Assembly: GCF_024713945.1 (NCBI RefSeq)
Contig: NC_134680.1
Coordinates: 2,752,001-2,816,000, forward strand
Direction of reading: 5' to 3'
Source: Dermatophagoides farinae
Lineage: Eukaryota; Arthropoda; Arachnida; Sarcoptiformes; Pyroglyphidae
DNA: 64,000 bases
The first letter of the stretch is position 1; the number at the start of each line of letters is the position of its first letter. The notes beneath the pieces are model-generated. The model ran no database searches. It was given only the letters and a program-made list of their open reading frames with translations, and was not told where the DNA came from. A program made the translations under genes and the position numbers. Below are positions 62,746-64,000 of the stretch, one piece after another.

Positions 62746-63667
62746 TATTATTAATTATATTATTATTATTATTATTCATTCACTTGTTTATTTGATGTTG
62801 TCAATCTGATTACATTTATGCGACTGATTGTTCCATGTTGGTTGAGGCATGAATTTTAATCCAAATCTTTCAACTTTTTCCCATGAATTATATGATTACA
62901 TTTAGCATTTATTTTCAATTTTTCCGAAAAGTGAACAATTTTCTTTATCTATTTATCCGGAAACTAATAATTAACATTGTAATAATGACAATAAACACAT
63001 TTTTTTTCTAGTTTTCACATTAAGGAGTGAGAAATAAAAAGAATTCAGTTTCAGAATCGATAACAACAGCAACAATTTTACGACATAATTACTGTTAAGA
63101 ATAAATTGATCTGGCAACACAATTAGAGAAATAAATAATATACTGTGGCGATAAATTCACGTAAAATTCACACAAGGGACTGGTTGTTTTTAATACCTTG
63201 CTCACAATCAATATATGTGGAATATAAAATCTTTGTAAAATTAATCAATTAATGTCATTGTTGTTTCATATGCCAACAATAATATTTAATCTTTAACAAT
63301 TACATTTACCTCAAACCATAAATATTGATGACATTCATTGCTCATCTATTGACGTTATTTTATGGCCACAAATCATGAATAAAAATTCTTTTTATTAATT
63401 TTTTAAGAATAAACAAAAAGAAATTATATTATAATATTAATATTAATTGTATTTGGATAATGATAAAATCTTTGAATTTTGATTTTTATCCACCATTAAA
63501 AAGTGGAGAAAGATGAATAGAATGATTACAGTCATTTTGAAGTGATGACGCTCACATATTTATCAACTGTTCATAAGCAATAATGATTCATTTCGTTTTT
63601 CTCATCTACTTTTTTATTTCGAATGTATACGTGAATTAAATCCCAAGAAAGAATATATTCAAATTTT
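62746..63667. other. intergenic spacer between GR6 and GR7
   Basis: About 920 bases. An ATT run lies just upstream of GR6 (62755-62775). The right part is similar to the flank 3' of GR6. No other gene recognised. Confidence 0.5.
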
Positions 63668-64000
63668 TTAAATTAGACCAATTGTTTTATCGAATGATAA
63701 TTGAATAATTTTCAAGAAAAACATCATCATTATTACGATAATCTAAATTTAACAGACAAGAAAAATGATAATAGAAAAAAGATGCAAAAATATGGCTAGA
63801 ATGATTACCTCAAAAAATCTTGAAGAATTTATGATGAACATGCAAAAAAAATAGAAACCCATACGTTTTTTAGATTGACTTTCGATCGTTAGTAGAATCT
63901 ATTGATTTGAAGAAAAAAATAAATGAAAAATAATTTTAAAGCTTTTTTCTCACGAATACATACATTATATAATGTATATGGATTATGAAATTGAATCTGT
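63668..64000 (-). CDS. gustatory-receptor-like GR7, partial (runs off the window)
   Basis: Only the 3' end is inside the window: the tail of exon 1 (64000-63964, encoding QIQFHNPYTLYN), exon 2 (63898-63809, 90 bases, ILLTIESQSKKRMGFYFFCM) and exon 3 (63742-63668, IIVIMMMFFLKIIQLSF, stop TAA). Splice sites and exon 2 length equal those of GR5 and GR6. It is closest to GR6. All three exon pieces are open. The rest of the gene must lie beyond position 64000. Confidence 0.85.

Larger units (their letters stand above)
60750..64000. repeat. tandem duplication units of the GR6/GR7 region
   Basis: The stop codons of GR6 and GR7 are 2,411 bases apart, and flanking non-coding sequence also matches: for example a segment with TTATGGCCA at about 60870 and again at about 63360, and the ATCTAAATTT acceptor region at 61324 and 63741. 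So the copied unit includes the intergenic DNA. GR5 lies 3,134 bases from GR6 and is more diverged. Confidence 0.7.

Overview
This is an animal nuclear window: very AT-rich, intron-bearing (most introns 60-120 bp with canonical GT/AG ends), and full of ATG/CAA/CA microsatellites that also enter coding exons as poly-Q, poly-N, poly-S and poly-H runs. The gene set (short neuropeptide F receptor, arthropod-type chemoreceptors, an LTR element with an arthropod-style Gag, and a bacterial-type UDP-glycosyltransferase like those known from acariform mites) points to a mite. An astigmatid or house-dust-mite relative is my best guess; this is inference, not a database match.

Layout, left to right. 1.6-3.8 kb: sNPF-receptor-like GPCR (+). 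3.8-10.9 kb: about 7 kb with no convincing gene. 10.9-13.3 kb: TMEM163-like cation-efflux protein (+) facing a small secreted Cys-containing protein (-). 13.75-15.5 kb: ENGase (GH85, -) whose 5' part looks eroded. 15.6-19.9 kb: a whole-looking young LTR retrotransposon (-) with 145-bp LTRs, a BEL-like Gag and a Ty3/Gypsy-like Pol. 21.9-33.7 kb: WD40 protein with a huge low-complexity insert (+), SGF29 of the SAGA complex (+), and a 2,107-residue protein with a CCCH zinc-finger pair (-). 35.6-41.0 kb: bacterial-type UGT (-), then TYW2/TRMT12 (+) and a Nibbler/mut-7 exonuclease (+). 42.0-64.0 kb: a chemoreceptor cluster of seven minus-strand genes (GR1-GR7). GR5-GR7 are tandem copies; GR2 carries an in-frame stop and GR6 a frameshift. 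Two unrelated plus-strand genes are interleaved: SLC4A11, and a secreted two-exon protein that is an ionotropic-glutamate-receptor ligand-binding domain (S1 joined directly to S2) with no channel.

The most interesting item is that channel-less S1S2 protein (46.1-47.5 kb). It keeps the Tyr/Thr/Arg/Glu ligand contacts and the S2 disulfide pair, but has an 8-residue link where the pore should be. The 3' neighbour on its other strand is a chemoreceptor, so a role as a soluble or tethered amino-acid binder in chemosensation or synaptic signalling is a testable idea. All splice joins were read by eye from GT/AG sites and reading-frame continuity; no transcript or database evidence was available.
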